Below are positions 37,966 through 51,900 of a stretch of DNA of 64,000 nt, in pieces. How positions within the stretch are numbered: position 1 is the stretch's first letter; each line of letters begins with the position of its first letter. The notes beneath the pieces are model-generated. The model was given only the letters and a program-made list of their open reading frames with translations, did no database searches and was not told where the DNA came from. The position numbers and the translations under genes were made by a program. The DNA lies in NCBI GenBank assembly GCA_936440205.1, contig OW387147.1, positions 24,577,629 through 24,641,628 of the forward strand, given 5' to 3'. The stretch is from Lepidonotus clava (Eukaryota > Annelida > Polychaeta > Phyllodocida > Polynoidae).

Positions 37966-38515
37966 ACATATCTCCAATCATGATCAGGTATATTATAATA
38001 AGAAGTGCCGTGGTGGGCATCCAAGGGTGGGAGTACGACCCGTAGGGGATTGTCACATACTGAGGGCAAAGCCCGAGGTTGATACAATCCCCATGGGTCG
38101 TATGGTGACCCTAGGATGACCCCAAAGGTTCTTAATTCTATCATCCAAGCATTATTCAAACTATATTAATACAACTGATAATTTGTAGTGGTATGTATGG
38201 CCGGGCAATACGCACTCATGATACGCAAACCATCATAAGATAACCAACTATAATACTACCGCTTTAACAGCATAAACAGGTCTATATTCCATGGGTTTCT
38301 GTATTAAATCTATCAAAAAGATAACCAATCAAGACCCCACAGATCTCCCAACATAACCACGTCTATATTCTTTTATATTTAATATAAACAATCAATTATG
38401 ACCCCACATATCTCCCAAGTTCTCACAGCATGAACGGGTCTATATTCCTTATATTTCTGACGTAAAACCTATCACACACTGTGACAGATACTCAGGTATG
38501 ACCCTGCAAATCTCA
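37966..38515. repeat. Decayed tandem repeat over the channel's 3' end
   Basis: Blocks of the type GACCCCACATATCTCCCAA plus CATGAACGGGTCTATATTCC recur at about 37967, 38272, 38333-38353, 38402-38429 and 38501, with spacing of roughly 70-100 bp. The last copy (GACCCTGCAAATCTCAAAG) overlaps the stop codon region of the minus-strand channel gene, so the array lies in its 3' untranslated region and just enters the coding end. Confidence 0.6.
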
Positions 38516-39933
38516 AAGGGCATGCAGATCTGCGTTCCCTGCCTTCTCCAATCCATACATATCAGTGAATTGAGTCTGGCCACCTCGCTGCATGCCATTG
38601 ATCTCGGAAGCTGCCCCAACTGCCGGAGAACCAATTTGTGGTTCGCCATTCGCCTTTCGGTTCAGTCCAGAATCCCTCAATCTCCGCTTTGCTTTCACCA
38701 TTAAGTTGTATATAAACAGGTCGATCAATTCCACAACGCTCATTATACTACCGCCCAGCAGAAGGCCCATGTATCCTCCGATGTTACCTGAAATTCAGAG
38801 GAGGGCGTTCAGTGAGTGAGCAAAGAGTTGAGACAAATATTAAAGCTGTGATCCATGAGGCAATAGAGTAGAAGCGACAATGGTCCGAAATTGGTCCATG
38901 GTCGGTTCTTAAATTGTGTTGATCTTAAATCGGGCTGAATATCTCTTCATAAACAATAGCTCATGGATTATGCCATCCAATCTTGCAATACAGATTTTGA
39001 TTTTAAACCAACAAGGGGACGACAAGGGCGTTATTGAATTGTTTCTTTTGAATTGAACTACTTTTGTACCGATTTTGACCGATTTTTAATTCAGTTCAAA
39101 CATTGTCAATACTGTGGAATGGTAGGGTTACCGACGCGGCAGCTAAGCTCACACGACCACAAATGACCTGCTGGGTCTTCTCCAAGACTCACAGCCCCTC
39201 TGCATTGGTTTCTGACCAATCAGATTGCTTCTTGTATAAATTGTTTACTGTGGCCAATTCTAGGAGGTGTCCCATTGGTCAGTTTTTCCCTCCTCTCACA
39301 TAGGTGAGATTTGTGGAATATATTCTCTAAACGTTTGATTTTATTTGTATAATGGGACACTATTGACCATATCATTTGTGGTTTCGCTCACAGGATGCTC
39401 ATCAGGTGTGTTAAAAGGCTAGCTGTCTGTTTTTTAAATTCAGATAAAATTGAGACAAGGGGAGTGTACCCTATACTCATAATTTTCTGATCCAGAAAAA
39501 ATTATCACAAAAACATTGTCAATACTATTTCAATAATTTTAGTGTCAATAAAATATGAGATTGGAAACTTATTTTAGATCATGAAATGCATTTTAATGTA
39601 ACACTTTATTTCATGTTCTGCAATGGATATCTTGTGCTTTCACTTATTTTTGTTTCGATCAATAACCAGATAACCATTGCTACTTTCTTCATTGTTTTCC
39701 TTAACCTCTAGCCTAAAGTACAGGGACACAATCGGGTTTCAAGTTCAATAAAGGTCATGGGCAAGGGGGCGATTTTAGCACCACCAACTTTAATTGTGTA
39801 CAAGATTTGGGAAGTAAAGATCTGTTGGGATTTCTTCTTACCAATGATATCCTCTTCAGTGAGAGCCACAAGTTGTTTGATTTCCTGGTAGATAAGATCC
39901 GAATAGTAGATATTGACAATCATGTAGTTTTCT
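38513..39933 (-). CDS. DEG/ENaC pore segment and C-terminal tail (two exons)
   Basis: Exon 39933-39842 carries [18 protein letters not shown]. Exon 38787-38513 carries [20 protein letters not shown] with the GxS selectivity filter (GGS) and TM2. A 60-residue cytoplasmic tail follows, ending at TGA 38515-38513. It matches the ASIC segment IGGQMGLFIGASILTVLEL. Confidence 0.95.
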
Positions 39934-42900
39934 CTGTGAAAGACATTAGATAATAGACAGCTTAATGAATATATTAAAGTCAAGGTATTGGGACGCATAG
40001 ATCGATGACTTAATAACTCATTTGAAACAAAATAGTAATTCTTATATTTCTGATGTTATTTCAAAGAGCATTAGTCCCTATGGATCTAAGCAGTGAGATC
40101 TAATTGAGTATATTGGCGTATCAGAAACATTGAAAAGAGGTAGGCCTACATATAAATGACAGCACATTTACACCAGACGGGAACCAAAAATCTCACAGTC
40201 TATTATTAATTTTCCGTAATTGATAATTATATCCAACCTTATATATTCCTCACTCAATTCGGACTTGGTTCGATAGGTAGAAAGAAGCCGCCGAAGATTC
40301 TCAAGGGATAACACGAGGTTTTCTGTGGTACTTCGGATCTCCTGAGTAAATTGTTTAAACGCCTCGGCTATGCCATGGAAATAAGACGTAATGTGTTCCT
40401 CAAGAATCCTGTCGGCGTCTAGTTCAATAAAGGCGGAGTTTTCACTCCCTTCGTACCCACCCTGGAGACTACCATCAAACCTTTTGAAGACTACAGCCTT
40501 TGTGTTAGTCTCTGTGGTATCAATGAAGCTGTTTGATAAAGACACAAGGGGGCGAAGCCATATGTCCAAGTTCTCCAGCTCATCAAATTTATTTCTTATA
40601 AAATAGTACTCGAAGCTGCCAATCTTTTGGAGGACCTTTTTATAGCAGAGTTTGTAATGATCTTCCAGAGTATGAATGACATCTTCCTGGCGTTGTAAAA
40701 GATCTGTTTCAAACGCCGTAAAGACATAGTTAAAGTTATTTATTATTGCTGACATATTCAAATCGGATAGATTTTCAGCTAAGGACAGCTTAGTGGCTTC
40801 ACCACTTAAATATCGGAGTATATATCCTCTAAGGAATTGTTCATCTTGAAAAATAGTGGCGTATTTTGCCCTGAAATCATTACGCTCCAAAGGCTCATCC
40901 AAAACCTGCATCGTTTTCTCCATTTTCTCATAGTGACATTCTGAGAAAACGTCAACGGTCTGTTCGAGACTTTCAAAGTAGTTCCCAAAACATCCTCTTG
41001 ATTTGAGTAGCAAATCTAACAGTTTTGATAGGAGTGTCTGATATTCTGGTTCATTATATTGAGTTCCATTCTGCATGTTTGTAAGATTTTGTAAGAGATT
41101 AGATATGGTCATGTTACAATTCTCTTCGATGACTTCATCTGTTTGGCTATACAGATAAGCTGGGTGTTCACCACTAGGTCTGTTCATCCATTGCTCCCGA
41201 TATCTAATGAAGGTCAAAATGTCATTTTCTATCAAACCTGAAGATTTATATATCTTTTGCCTCAGTTCAATATCCTGGGAATATCTAGAGAGTCTCACAT
41301 CGTAGGCGAAGTGTGTAATCGAATCATTCAATACAAGAAGTCTGTCCTTGATATTCATCTCATAATCATCAACCAGCCCTTTAAGAGTATTGCTTAAAGA
41401 CTTGGTATCCCTTTTATAAAGATCCAGGAAGAAATTTAAAGCAAGGTTCACTTTTTCAAAATTTTGTTGCCACTGCCATTGATCGAAGCCAAATCCACCA
41501 AGGATTTGCAAGAACACTTTCAAGTATGAAACGAAAGAGTCTTTGTTTACTCTATCCTGCGTTTCACGTGCTTTGTGGAATTTTCGCGCCAATTTCTGAG
41601 TTTCTGTTAAAATTTCGGCTGCTGTTTGGTCAGTGAGGCTGGAGAAGGAGATAACAGGGTCATAAATGACCTGATAACAGGGGGCGCTGCAGACACAACT
41701 CTCATTCTTCGATCTTTCTCTGAGAGTATATTCTGTTAAAAACAAAAACAAAATAGCCTTGTGATTATACAAACACGTGGTCATGCACAGTATCACCCTA
41801 AGCCAATATCATAAACAAATGGCTTATGATAAAACACAGTTGTCTATTTGAAACAAAATTAATCAAAATATCCCCTATTCTCACACTTTAAAAAAAATTA
41901 ACAGCTGAACTGCTAGAGAACTTTTGGGAATATTTAGTTTACTCTGCAAATTTTTTGTTTACTCTGCAAATACACTAAAGTATAAGGAAATAGCGAATCG
42001 CATCCAATAGAAATAAGTGACACCAATGGGTTAAAGTGTTATTTAGACTCCTTATTTCGAAACTACATCATCTACAACAAAATAGTTATAAACCACATGC
42101 AGCCGAGTTTTTCCCCAATAAAAACTAGTTCGGTTTCCTCGAATTTAATTACAGTCCGGAATAAACAGTTACACATCACATATTTACATAAAATCATTTT
42201 TCACAATTGTAATGTAGTTTATAAATACACATTCTGGCTTTTTTAATTATGATTCTTTCGATTGGTGCAATACAATTTGGGTTGATATAACTTATATTAG
42301 CTTAATATTAAAAGTATTATCAATACTTTCAGCAAATCTACCTTACCGTCAATACCTAAAATACAGAGTTGAGATCACAATATGAAATAGGAGATTATAG
42401 TAATACGGAACCGATTGAACTATTTGATTTTGTTTAATGAAAAAAGAATACATGTATTTGTTGATGATTTGAATAAATTTCATAAGGAAATTCATCCCTA
42501 TTCAGCCAAATCTAAATGGAAGAAGATGACATGTATAAAAAGCAAAATACAATGTAGAATTTGCTGATATTCTTTAAAACAAGGGTGAATTCTACAAATG
42601 CATTGTTTATTTGATGGGGGACGTCATTGTTTTCATTATTTTAACTTTACAACTTATCTGGATAAGACCAACTAGTGGGACACCTAGGTTTAATTGCGTC
42701 TGAACTTTTTTTTCCCGGGCCCTTGAATAATTATTTTGCTGATTAAATAGAAAGGTACAGTATAATCTCTTTTGGTCCACGTAAAGAAAAAAACAACTTA
42801 CCAAATTTCTTCAAGTAGCAGTCAAAATACTCTTCAAACGAGCAGAAAGGGGTGGTGCGCTGACCTGTTGAAAAATACAATCCGTTCAGGTTGATAACAC

Positions 42901-45900
42901 TGTTAATGGGAGGCATATAAATAACCATTATCTTCCAGAAAATGAATAGGATGCAACTTAAATGGTGTGGTTTTTGATAGCCAAACTGTACAAGACCCAT
43001 GTTGGTATTTTAAATAAAGATCAATAGAGAGGGTACCAGCAATAGGTTACCAGTGAACCACACCGGGAAATTTCTTTGCCACTTGTTCCTGAATAGGTAC
43101 ACTAATAGCCAATGGCTGATACCAGTGGCTCAGAGAGGTCGTTCTCATCCCCAATAATATGAACCACATTTTGAGGGCAGATTAATATGGATGCGCCTGG
43201 GTGTTTGCTGTGGTTATGTTTTAGCCATAGAGGGTAAACTATTGTATCACTTGTAGCTTTTAAAGTCTTTGCATATTGACAATAAAGTCCGAGTAGCTTT
43301 GCACTTACTATTGAGGCCAGTGGTGGGCATGTGGGGCGCCATACAATGACACACTCCCATGGTGCTGTTCACCTCACACTCAGTCTCACAATTGGCCAAT
43401 GAGTAGTTGGAGAAAAAGTCAAGCTTTCTGCTGCCACAGTTTCCATGGGGCTTTTCCAAGTTCTTCAACTGCATAGAAAAAGATATTGATATTAAGACCA
43501 TATCATCAGAATAGGATGACCCCTATTTTTCAAAAGAGTATTACATTTTTCATACAACTTATTTAAAGAACGCCATATCCCACGTTTCTGGCATATGAAC
43601 CTTTTTTTTTAGATCCGTATGTAAAACATCCCACCCATCATTTTTGTAGGTCTGTATACAGTAATTTTGATGTTCCCGTAAACCTTATGCACCTCAATGT
43701 GAGGTTCTTAAGGAAAAACTAAGAAAACTTAGGGAAAATGAACCCTTCTCTTCCAGTTTAACACAAAAATGGAATCAATTTTGATTCTATGAATCATACA
43801 AACTGAATATTCATTGTGCTGGACAGTCTTTTGGGGACAAACATTAAACCTATGCATCGTTCGAGAAAAGGTTGCAAATCCTTTGACTTAGGAGATATTT
43901 CGATGTCCATCCAAATGTTCTTAACACTGTGCTGATTATATTTATTGCAGTTTGTTTATGAAAAGTCTCAAGATTTTATCGGTATTTTGAGATAGCATAT
44001 AGTGTTTCAGACTACAGGAAAATAAATTATGTAAACGTTTTGTGACATCCATCGACAATGCCATACAAGATAATTCTAACCTGCAAACAAACTAAATTGA
44101 TTCAGCATTCTAACAAAATTAACTCTACATTAACTAGGGTTTCATTTTCAAAACATCTGTGCTGTACAATACATTTGTATTTGTTGCAACCATTACCATT
44201 GAGGATTGATACGTCTGTCACCTTTCAATAAGGAACACAAAATATAGATAAGAAACAAAATGTATAGCCATTTTCCCCATGGCCATTTGCCTAGGTCTTT
44301 TCACATGTTTTTTCCACCTGGACCCAAATATATAGCACCTCTCATGCAACAGGCCGTGCATTGTAGAGAATCTTTTGTTACCACAATAATTATTAAGATG
44401 GTCTATATGAGGTTCACATCTCCGTCATGAATGACTTGTTGAAACTTGAGTGGAAATACCTGATTGAATAGTTTTCCATGCCTACCAGTTGCTGGCAACA
44501 TAAGATTTGGGGTGTTACCCAATCCTGAAAGCTAAATTGTTGCAAAAGGTTGCATTTTCTTAGGACAAATTTGAGTATAAAAGATGTGCTGTGATACGGA
44601 AAGTAAATTCAAATCAAATATCTTAGAACTACATGTTTTATTGTGTGTTTGTATGTTTTGTTAATAGTTTGTATGGAATATCTGCATCAATGACCTACCT
44701 TCGTGACATCCACATTGACCAGAAATTGCATTCCAGGGGCGAGGGCGAAGCCCAGGTTCTTCACCTGTGGTACCTCGCCTTGATTGTGAAGATAAATCTG
44801 GGTGAATAAAGCAATTACTATTAATGACACACACATGTATTTCGTTGTAATACTGACTTTAGGGCATTATATTAGCCTACATTTAAGCAATTAGTCTTTT
44901 TAAGATTTTTTGTGTCAAGGGTATGTGTGAATCGAGAAATAAATTACAAAAGGCTTTCGATTCGTCGATTCCTTAACAAAGAACATTTTCATAATACATT
45001 TTATCTATTGCAAACTTTATCGGAAAAGGTTCCACCGAGACAGGCTTCCTTTGCGGCAACTCCGACTTGTGAGTAGCATAGGAAAAGTGTCACTCAGAGC
45101 GGGTACGTACTATGTCAAACCTTGCACTTTTACACCTTTTGGATTTATTTTGTGTACGGATATATTGACTTGTTTGAGGAAGGTTTGTTTGGTATTGATT
45201 ATAAGCCCTATAATATAGCCAGGAGATATTGATAAAAACGACATGTCCTTATGTAAAACTCTCTGTCTTGTGATTTTTGACAAGAAAATTGAACCCTTTA
45301 AAATGTTTTTCTGAGCTGGAAATGTTTCCGTTTATAGATACTATTTAATCAATGATATAGCTATTCACAATTCAAAGAGAACAATTTTAAGGGCTGCAAT
45401 TCATGTGTCACAACACATTTTTCTTTGTAAAGATACATTGATTAAAGTGTGATTCTATAAGAACAGATATATGGAATATTATGTATATTAATATGTTTTG
45501 TATAAAAAGTGGGCTCCTGAATTAGATAACCATTCATAGATTATAATTGATAACGTTTATCTACAATTTGATAATACCTTCACGCCGGCGACGTCCCTCA
45601 GTACTGGCGTCGTCTCATAGTTCTCCACATTTAGTACTAACTGAAGACCATTGCGGGTACCTGAACAAATCGGAAGAATATTTGATATCAAAATGAAAAT
45701 CTATTTTCTTTTGTGAGCAATGTTCAGGAGCTCAATGCATACTTGCCATTCAAATGACTCTGTCATAAATCAGCTTTTCCAACCTACTTAAAACGAAAGA
45801 AAAAGAATGAATCATTGTTTCCATTGTCCTCAAATTCATATTATCCCAACTCTACGAGAATAGTTTTTAGATTCTGATTGACCACCGTGTCATCACTATG

Positions 45901-48900
45901 TGTCCCGTACTTCCATTTCCTATTCCTAATGGATTGTCATAAACTGTATAACAACACTATGCTCAAACACAATAAAAATGAACTCATAGCTGTTTATACT
46001 TTAGGCTTAAGCAGACTGCATGCCCCTTAACCTACCTTTGTTGACGGCGCTAAGGTTGGCCATGCCCGGTGGGGGGTCGTTAAAGGTGTAACACAGGCCG
46101 TAGTCAGTGAACTGGGGACGGAGGTAACCCTCGGGACAACTTCGTGACTCCCACAAGCATCTAGAATCAGTCAAATGAATAATGTTAGCATTCACATACA
46201 CAGTCGATTTGGACCCATATCTCTGTAACTGATTTTTGTGATTAGGCTAATCAGCTGAAATTTTATTAGGGTCTTATAATTCCTGATTCTGTCCGTCACC
46301 AAAAGTAAGGATATCGTTTCAAAATAACATTGAAAAGGGATTGTTAGGTGTATAAAATTTCATTGACAGACATAATAAATATGACTGAGACACTAATCAA
46401 AATTCACATGATTATCGTAATCACCAAAATCAGTTACGAAAATATGGCCCCTGGAATTTTAAATAAGGGAAAGGTTGCTGTTAGAAAAGATTTTCATTCC
46501 TGATTTTTTAAACCAAACTTTAGCTCCGTTGTTTATTTCCTCCCCTCATTTTAATCTGCTAATCTTTTGAAATTGAGCTGCTTTTTTGTTACAGATAGAA
46601 TTGGCAATTATAGAGTCTTATCAGTACACACTTATTAATTATTAATTATACTTGCTCGTGCACAAAGTCTTCCTGATTTTTTAAACCAAACTTTAGCTCC
46701 GTTGTTTATTCCCTCCCCCCATCATAATCTGCTAATCTTTTGAAATTGAGCTGCTTTTTTGTTACAGATAGAATTGGAAGTCTTATCACTACACACTTAT
46801 TAATTATTAATTATACTTGCTCGTGCACAAAGTCTTCTTGCTGGTGTGAAGCAGCTTTCAGAAATTCTATAAATGCTTGCCCTGCAAGAAAATAGAACAT
46901 GATAATGTATATATATATATATATATATATAAATTTGCACTTGACGCGAAGAAGCTACTAAAATTTATATTAAAAAAAGAGTAACAGTTACTCAACTTTT
47001 TTAGACCCTCAGAAAATGGATTTTATATTGATAAGTCGCTTTCCTTCAAATTGATTGTTAGGACACTGATTTTGAAAATTAGTGATCTGATTTATTTGTT
47101 ACAATATTTGTTTTCAAGGCTTATTCTAGCATTAGCAAAATGGATTCATGATATTGTATGACCTCCACAAGTATTTTCTTTGGTCATTTTGGTCTTTTTG
47201 GTTCCCATTCCTAGTAGGCTTTTAAGGATATGAGGAGGGTAAACATTGGTCTTACCATCATAAGAGTGGAGCTCAGGACTGGTCAGACGATAGGTGGAAT
47301 TCAGTGGAGCCACCTGGTAGCCAGCAATTTTCAGATCCCTCTGTACATCAGTCTCAGGGTTGTGAGATTTAGACAGTGGCCTTGTAACCTGAGGATTAAC
47401 TGTACAGACGGAAGGTAGATGTCAGGGATGGATGGGAGGGGGGGGGGTAAGAGGATCACCCTTTGGTGAAGTTTCATACTTCCCACAGAGGAAAAAAAGT
47501 CGGGTGTGAATGCAGGATGTTTGAGTTCTTAACCTATATTGTGTACTCCCCCCCTTTTTTAGATTCTGTATCAGCCCCTGGATGTCAATGGGTTAATACA
47601 ATATGTACATCTTCAATACCGATTTATTCAATTCCTAGTTGTTGAAGAACATCCAACTCGACGACAGAAATAAAAGTGTTGACTTTATTAATTAACTGTT
47701 GACAGAATCGACATGTTTTGACAGGTTAATGTCTTCATCTGGATTGATTTAATGTACAGCATTTTCCTGTGCAAATTGTACTTCCGCTAAAACAGATAAT
47801 GGAACAGTTCTTTTTTAATCTACTATAGTAGATTCCTTTTGCACTCACTATAAAAGTCCCTGAATATCTGAGGCAAAACGTCATACCATTCTTGTATTTA
47901 TTGCAATTACATTTCTGTATAAAAAACCTGCAGGTTCTGATAAGTTTCCAAAATAGGTACAATATAATGATACCATGAATCAGAAAGACACTTACAAGCT
48001 TCTGCTCTTTCATCACTTCCATCAAAGCAGTCATTAACTCCATCCAGAACGAGATTCCCAGAAATGCATAAGTTGTTGTCACACTGAAACTGGAACCTTC
48101 CACATGCTGTATGAAGATAAGAATAGACACAGTAAATCGCTGGTACCACTGTACCACCAATTTTGACAAACTGGAGCTCAATTTGTGTGTGTCAAGCAAT
48201 CAGACTGCATCATTCATTGGCTTGCACCTGTGAGCTTATCTCTGCTGAATCCCCCTAGTGGAGCCCTGGGGAACCCAGCGGAAAAGAGTATAAGGCCCTC
48301 AGTACAAAGCCGATAGAAGATGCCTATTGAAATTGGGTGATACATATATGGCAGCATAATTGAAATCTCTATGAGGTTTTAACTTGGAATAATTATTGTT
48401 AAATAAACACCTTGCAGTCACCAAATTCGATAGTTCCCACCTGTCATTTCCACCAAAACCCTTTACTTCTCATATTAATGGATTTATAATGATACAGACA
48501 TATTTATGTAATATAATCATATTAATATTATAAAGATTTGCAAACAAATACCCTCAAGGTAGATACACCCAGATATATCTAAGGGTTCTTGGTACATTCT
48601 GATCTTCTTCCTTTTTTAGATGGTATTCTAAAACATTCTCTAAATACCTTTACTAAAATACTAAATAAGAAATATTCATGTACTTACTGCAGTCAGTTTC
48701 GTCGCTGAGGTCACTACAGTCGGGGTATTCGTCACATTTCTTTTTGGCGTCCACGGTTTCACCATTTTCACATGTAAACACGTCGGACATGACATTCGGC
48801 ATTTGAGGAGGGTTATACCCTGTTTCCACCAAAAACACTAGATCAAAATTGAACAATTTCTTCAATAGACAAATACAGATGATTTTATGGTTAGAAAAAA

Positions 48901-51900
48901 TCGTTCATCAGTGACGATTTTTTGACCGATTTTCTGTTTCCACCAAAAGACTATAAAACGATTCGATAGATGATTTTTCCAACGATGTTACCAACGATTT
49001 TACCAAAAATTTAATGAAACATTATTTTTATTTGACCAATATAGTTTAATTTATTATGATAGCGTGTACAATCTTTATTTTTCATCTGATATCTATTTTA
49101 TTTGATCATATATGTGTTATTTACTGAATCCTCTGAGCATTTCCTGTTTCCATCAAAAGATAAAAACATAAAAAATCGTCCAACGAGCCAAAATCGTCCA
49201 AAATTATTTAACATGTCAAATAATTTGTCTGTCATCTGTGGGACATTTTAGTCATCCAACAAGGTAAAACATCGTCCATCGAGATTGGTTGTTTGAACAA
49301 TTTTTTGTTTCCACCAAACAATTTCTTGGAAGATTAATAAATCTGGACGATTTTTATGCATTTTTTGGTATCGTTTGAAGAAAAATCTTTTGGTGGAAAC
49401 AGGGCATAAGTATTTGGGCAGGAACATTGAATTTTGTTTAAAGTATGATCTGTGGCCGATACCAAAACATTCTTGTTGTTCAAATAATATGTGAGCATAT
49501 TCGGTTTCTTCTGTTATCGCTGGGTGATTACCATAAATATGCTATTATATGAGACTATTATTTCTATTATCAAACTAAAGATTTAATCAATGTGCTATTA
49601 GATTTTGCGAAGTACCAAATGGCCACCAAATGGCCACCAAAAGAAAATATGCCATCATCTGCCTAATGCAATTTACACTAAGAGTGAAGTTTGTATTTAG
49701 CAAGTTATCCTTTCTTTTGACATTCAAAAATATTATAGAATCAAAAAAATATTGTCTGTTTTGTCAAATTTGCAAATAAACTAAGGAAATGGTAATAACC
49801 TGGTTGTTGAGGGCAGAGCCCAGGCAGCACTGTCACAGTAGACAGGGCAACTGCTCGCTTACTGTACCCTTGGTTACTGATAAACATGAGCCGGAAGTCC
49901 TCACTTTGATTGCGCAGAGGAACTTCCTTAGTATCCCACACATAACCATTGTCTCCGAAATGCTGCCACAGTCTGACACGCCCTCTGGTGTCAGAAACTG
50001 CAAACAGGGTCAGCGCCCCAAGGTCACTTCCGGTCATCATGAACACAAACCGGATGCAGAAATCCTGGCCTTCCTCGGTTATCTTGACTTCCGGTGATTG
50101 TAGTATGGCTGGCTCGTCGTCCAGGCCTCCTGCTTCCCTGGGTGGTGCCATCATAACTGATTCTGGAAGGAAGGGGCATTACATGTAGGCCTATGCAGTT
50201 TTCTTACATTGTGGTTTCGGTAAGCAGAATAATAAGGGAAATAATCTTGTTATCTTCTATCCCTCTCTAGTTATGGCTTTCTTGCCCCCTCACGACCAAC
50301 ATTAGTTAAGATATCACGATAATCTAAATTTATTGTTATTAAACAATAGACGTAAGCTGATGATGTTAAGGAGAATGTTTAAAGTGAGTCGGAATATTGA
50401 GAATGTGCAAGTGGATAGGCCAATTATGGCTTTAAGAGGTAATGATAAGGTAAAATTGTATAAACCCTTTACTGATAAGGATCGAGTGTTGAAGAGTCCA
50501 TACTATTTGGGCTGTACTGTCTGGGACCAATTAAGTGCAGATATACAGTGTTCTGTTACAATTGGAGAATTTAATAGCGCACTTAAAGGAATTGACTTGA
50601 ATGAGTTACATTTGTAGTAAGGTACACCACACACACACACTTTTTGTATATATATTTATTTATTTGTATGTATATTGTTTACTGCTGTGAACACTTTGGC
50701 TGATAAAAAAGCATTGATGTATATTTTGTATTAACACTATCGGAAGAGCTCTGTACAAGAGAGATAGAATAAAGAATTTAAAAAAAACAAAACAAAAACA
50801 TATCAAGAACGTTATATCGCTGAAGCTGCGTTGCTTATAGGCCTACGAGTGACGTTGCCTAAGCAAGCTCCATCATGTAAGCCACAATATCGCGTGAACT
50901 TACATACGACAATTCATAATGTGTAAGCAGTAGGTTTTTGTTGTTGTTTTTTTTTTTTTTTTTTTTTTTTTTTTGTGTAAGTAGTATGTGTAAATGGAAA
51001 TTTGTGCATTTTAGTGTATATAGTTTATTGTCTACATACAGGTTTCATTTTCTTTAGCAAAACAATATTGTGTTAAATGACTTCATAGTGCATGCGACAA
51101 CTTAGCACCATATGAGTAGTATATAGAAATGGATATTTCGTGCTTGTCGTGAACATAGAATTATTCTACAAGGGATATGTGTATATTATAGCTTGAGTAG
51201 TATATGAAAACATCAATTTGGTTCTTGTTGTGTACATGGATCATATTATGTAGGTGATATAATGTACACACTCTACCTAGTATACATGACGTTCCCTATA
51301 TGACGTCCTGTGGTATTAAAACACTTATGTGATTCGCACAGTCAGATAAAATATTCCACAAAAGAGATATAGAAAACTTACCATAACATGTCGGTATATC
51401 ACAGACAACGTCACGTATCCCAGAGTCAAGAGTATAGCACCATGGTTGGGTGTGCTGATATCCTCCGGGATTTCTGATAAAGAAATACCATAACACTAAG
51501 ATCCTAAAAACACTGAGTGACAGAGGGCGATCTACAGGTGCTGACCTCAGCACTTCCACATAGCTATTTTCTGCACGACCGTGATACTTCAGTCTCCAAA
51601 CACTTTTTGATAGCATTGGTCGCGATGGTTTGAAAGTGTTAACATTTTTCATCAGGCGACTAAACCAGTTGGCAGTTTTTGTCAGCAAAGCGAAGTGGCA
51701 GCTTTATGGTACTTTATGATTAATTTCAAACATTTCCTCCCCTTCATAAAATTTCACCTATAGAATGTCTTAGTTTTATTTACCTGCAGTAGTTGTTGGC
51801 GACTGACTTGTTGACGTCGGGGTAGAGGTCATCAGCTGTGAAGCTGTGGATGTGAGGGGTAAAACTGTCCCATCGTTGACACTCCATGTCACCATTGGGC

